Source: Chthoniobacter flavus
GTDB taxonomy: Bacteria; Verrucomicrobiota; Verrucomicrobiia; Chthoniobacterales; DYNR01
Assembly: GCA_020720945.1 (NCBI GenBank)
Contig: DYNR01000023.1
Coordinates: forward strand, 4,131 to 12,053
Length of the DNA stretch: 7,923 bases
Direction: 5' to 3'
Below the pieces are notes generated by a model. That model searched no databases. It had not been told where the DNA came from and worked only from the letters and a program-made list of their open reading frames with translations. The translations under genes were made by a program, and so were the position numbers. This document shows positions 6,067-7,923 of the stretch, in pieces; the first letter of the stretch is position 1; every line of letters begins with the position of its first letter.

Positions 6067-7923
6067 TTATGGTGCCGGCAGGTCGGTCGGCGGCGGCTCG
6101 GAAAACTCTACTCCCGAACCGTTGTTGCTAACATTCAAATACTTAGCCGATACACCGCCTACAAAAGTGGCGTTGTTGCTGAATGTCACCGTGGAATTAG
6201 GCGCCGCAATAATCCCATAGAAAAAACCATTGTTTTCGATCGTCAAATTCCCCCTGTAAACATTCAACTCCAACCATTCGGGATGATCCACATTCCCGAA
6301 AATCGCGTTGTTCCGGATCGTCGTCGTCTGGCTCGCCGTCGCACGGTTCACTGTTAGCTTCACCGGCCCCACCACGCGGATTTGCACATTGTTCGCCGCC
6401 GTTAAAGTGTCAATCCGATACTCCACAGGCTCCGTAGAACCCTCCACTCCCAGAGTGACGATCGCATTGTTCCCCGGATTTACCTTAGTGTAATACCCTG
6501 GCAACAGCGTCCCACTGCTCGCCGTCCCCCGCGCTGTCAATGTCGTCGGCAATGTCACCGTCGGCATGGATACTGGCGTAATCCTCCGGTAAACCGTCCC
6601 GATCACTGCGTTGTTTTCCACCGTAATCGTATAGTTCGACGGCTCTTCCGGTCCGTTCAAATCAACAATCCTGTCCGCCGAAACCCCTACCACCGTCGGG
6701 GTTCCCGGCGCATAAACATCCCCGTAAACAATCGCATTGTTGTTAAATGTAATGTTCGGCAAAGTCCCCGGCGTAGTAGCCAACACCACCGACCCATTCA
6801 ACGCCGCATTGTTCGCGATGTTCCCCCCCCCAATCAGAATCCCCGTGATGTTGTAAAAATCGAAGTTCATCCCCGTATAAGAAATCCCCGTGCAATCGCT
6901 GTCTGTAAACCAGCTCTCCAACCCCTCCGGTGCCACCGCCATCGCCTGCACATACCGGAAATTCCCGTAGCTGGGCTGGTTGACCGTAAAGGGTCCCGAA
7001 TACAGCGGGCTCTCCGCCGAAGGGATCGTCCCGTCCGTCGTGTAGCGGATTTGCGCCCCATCTGGATTCGTCGCGGAATTCGCAATCGTCACCTCCTGCG
7101 TCGCCGCCGTGATCGCCTCTTGCGTCGGCGATATGTCGGGCGCAGAAAGCGCGATCGGCTCCGCCGTTATCTGCGCCGTAACTTCTTCTGAATTAGAGAA
7201 ATACTCGCTCGAAGATACCGCCACCGCCCGCAGGTTCATCTGCCCCCCAGCAAAATCCCAGTAATAAATCGGCAGGCTGACCTGGCTATTTTCCGCACTG
7301 AATTCCGTGAACTCCGACACCGTATCCGATGTCAGCGGATCCGTCCCGTCTGTCGTGTAACGAACTGTAAAGTTTTGCCCGCTGATGAAATCCGGATGCA
7401 CCCCAGGCAACGAAATCGTCAACACCGCATTCGTATTGCTCGGTGCCAATATGTCCCCCGGCAACTCCCCTCCCACCTCATCGTATGTCACCGAAGATGG
7501 CGCCGACCACGCCACCACTGGTGCCACCGGCGTAATCGTGTAGTTGCATGAAGCTGGAGGGCTGTCCGTCCAGCGGGCTGTATCTGGCGATTTTACCCAT
7601 GCCGATAAAGTCCCCCCTAAGTCAAGCGCAACCGGGGCGCTGTAAAGCGAGTTTGCTCCCCCGTAACGAATCGCACCCACCGAATTGGGGTTGTTGATCG
7701 TCACGGAAACCGTCGGCTGAAACTCCGTAAGCGGAATCGCCGCCCCTGTCGCAGGACTGAATGTCGGCGGCGACAACATCGCCGCAGGTGCCACCGCTAC
7801 CGCCACGGGAGCCGACCCTCCCACCGTCTTCCCCACCGCCTCCCGCTCGCTGTAATCCCATACCCACCCGCTGGCGGCCAGTGAAATCCCAACATCCCTC
7901 GTCCCCGCCGCCGGTGTCTCGAC
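6067..7923 (-). CDS. Large surface protein with chitobiase-C-terminal-like repeats and Asn-Asn-rich C-terminal domain (partial, start outside window)
   Basis: The frame is open to the window edge, so the N-terminus is missing and 618 codons are visible; a GTG at 7836 is not needed as a start. Three beta-sandwich units follow: a diverged one (about 55-130, IRYGGANSLYSAPV), one with RYTTDGTDP (about 188-196) and one with RYTTDGTIPSAESPLYSGPF (about 293-312). The TTDGT-P motif is typical of the chitobiase/beta-hexosaminidase C-terminal (CHB_HEX_C) domain, common in large secreted proteins of Verrucomicrobiota and Fibrobacter. From about residue 370 nine NN[AVG] motifs recur, ending with ENNGFFYGIIAAPNSTVTFS, which resembles the beta-solenoid-like C-terminal domain of some PilX-type pilus proteins. 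No catalytic motif is visible. Being just upstream of the pilus genes on the same strand, it is a candidate tip adhesin. A G9 tract (6831-6823) divides repeats from the C-terminal domain. Confidence 0.75.
   Translation of the reverse strand, partial: VETPAAGTRDVGISLAASGWVWDYSEREAVGKTVGGSAPVAVAVAPAAMLSPPTFSPATGAAIPLTEFQPTVSVTINNPNSVGAIRYGGANSLYSAPVALDLGGTLSAWVKSPDTARWTDSPPASCNYTITPVAPVVAWSAPSSVTYDEVGGELPGDILAPSNTNAVLTISLPGVHPDFISGQNFTVRYTTDGTDPLTSDTVSEFTEFSAENSQVSLPIYYWDFAGGQMNLRAVAVSSSEYFSNSEEVTAQITAEPIALSAPDISPTQEAITAATQEVTIANSATNPDGAQIRYTTDGTIPSAESPLYSGPFTVNQPSYGNFRYVQAMAVAPEGLESWFTDSDCTGISYTGMNFDFYNITGILIGGGNIANNAALNGSVVLATTPGTLPNITFNNNAIVYGDVYAPGTPTVVGVSADRIVDLNGPEEPSNYTITVENNAVIGTVYRRITPVSMPTVTLPTTLTARGTASSGTLLPGYYTKVNPGNNAIVTLGVEGSTEPVEYRIDTLTAANNVQIRVVGPVKLTVNRATASQTTTIRNNAIFGNVDHPEWLELNVYRGNLTIENNGFFYGIIAAPNSTVTFSNNATFVGGVSAKYLNVSNNGSGVEFSEPPPTDLPAP
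6823..6831 (-). repeat. Nine-base G tract in the surface protein gene
   Basis: On the coding strand nine G in a row encode Gly-Gly-Gly before NIANNA, at the boundary between the beta-sandwich repeats and the C-terminal Asn-Asn region. Tracts of this length in other bacteria can vary by slipped-strand mispairing. Loss or gain of one base would cause a nearby stop. Confidence 0.9.
7027..7047 (-). repeat. Direct repeat copy encoding RYTTDGT, third beta-sandwich unit
   Basis: This 21-base stretch matches 7342-7362 with two differences. Both encode the same motif in consecutive repeat domains of the large surface protein. The similarity at DNA level suggests recent domain duplication or strong codon constraint. 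Confidence 0.8.
7342..7362 (-). repeat. Direct repeat copy encoding RYTTDGT, second beta-sandwich unit
   Basis: Partner of 7027-7047 (19 of 21 bases identical), encoding the same motif in the preceding domain of the surface protein. The two copies are in the same frame, 315 bases (105 codons) apart, so recombination between them would remove one domain in frame. Confidence 0.8.

Noticed and set aside
6930..7800. Recurring GGTGCCACC-like words as a possible dispersed repeat or binding site
   Set aside because: They fall on Val-Ala-Pro codons in frame within the coding region and are explained by the protein's composition.
7834..7836. GTG at 7836 as the start of the large surface protein
   Set aside because: The same frame is open and protein-like (for example SGWVWDYSERE) up to the window edge, and no signal sequence follows the GTG, so the gene is taken as starting outside the window.

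Overview
All supported genes lie on the minus strand and read from high to low coordinates. The window looks like one gene cluster for a type IV pilus (T4P) or T4P-like machine. Its DNA is moderately GC-rich with a strongly C-rich plus strand. The mix of three adjacent prepilin/PilX-type proteins, a compact PilM-N-O-P-like block and a large surface protein with chitobiase-C-terminal-like repeats recalls the Verrucomicrobiota (PVC group). That placement is an inference from content; no marker gene is present to prove it.

Layout in transcription order. (1) 7923-6067: 3' part (618 codons visible) of a large extracellular protein with three beta-sandwich repeats and a C-terminal region full of Asn-Asn-Ala/Gly motifs. 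(2) A 67-base gap at 6066-6000 with a weak promoter candidate. (3) 5999-4941: PilT-family ATPase. (4) 4944-3799: PilM/GspL-like protein with a proline-rich tail. (5) 3791-3198: PilN-like bitopic membrane protein. (6) 3201-2665: PilO-like bitopic membrane protein. (7) 2668-2087: secreted PilP/GspC-like periplasmic protein. (8) 2106-1219: PilW-like prepilin. (9) 1222-185: PilX- or GspK-like membrane-anchored protein. (10) 188 to the window edge: PilV-like prepilin, cut off at the edge.

Five of the seven junctions from the ATPase onward are exact 4-base ATGA stop/start overlaps, one is a 20-base overlap and one a 7-base gap, so translational coupling of the whole set is likely. The probable division of labour is: the ATPase powers pilus retraction; the M-N-O-P-like proteins form the alignment complex from cytoplasm through inner membrane to periplasm; the three prepilin-like proteins form the pilus tip or priming complex; and the large upstream protein is a candidate surface or tip adhesin. 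An extension ATPase (PilB), platform protein (PilC), secretin (PilQ), prepilin peptidase and major pilin are not in this window.

The most notable sequence signals are G/C homopolymer tracts of 8-9 bases inside three of these genes. Slippage at one would truncate the adhesin. Slippage at another would either fuse the PilM-like and PilN-like proteins or convert their junction into the same ATGA overlap used elsewhere in the cluster. There is no gene-free stretch over 300 bases, and I saw no tRNA, rRNA, CRISPR array or insertion sequence.
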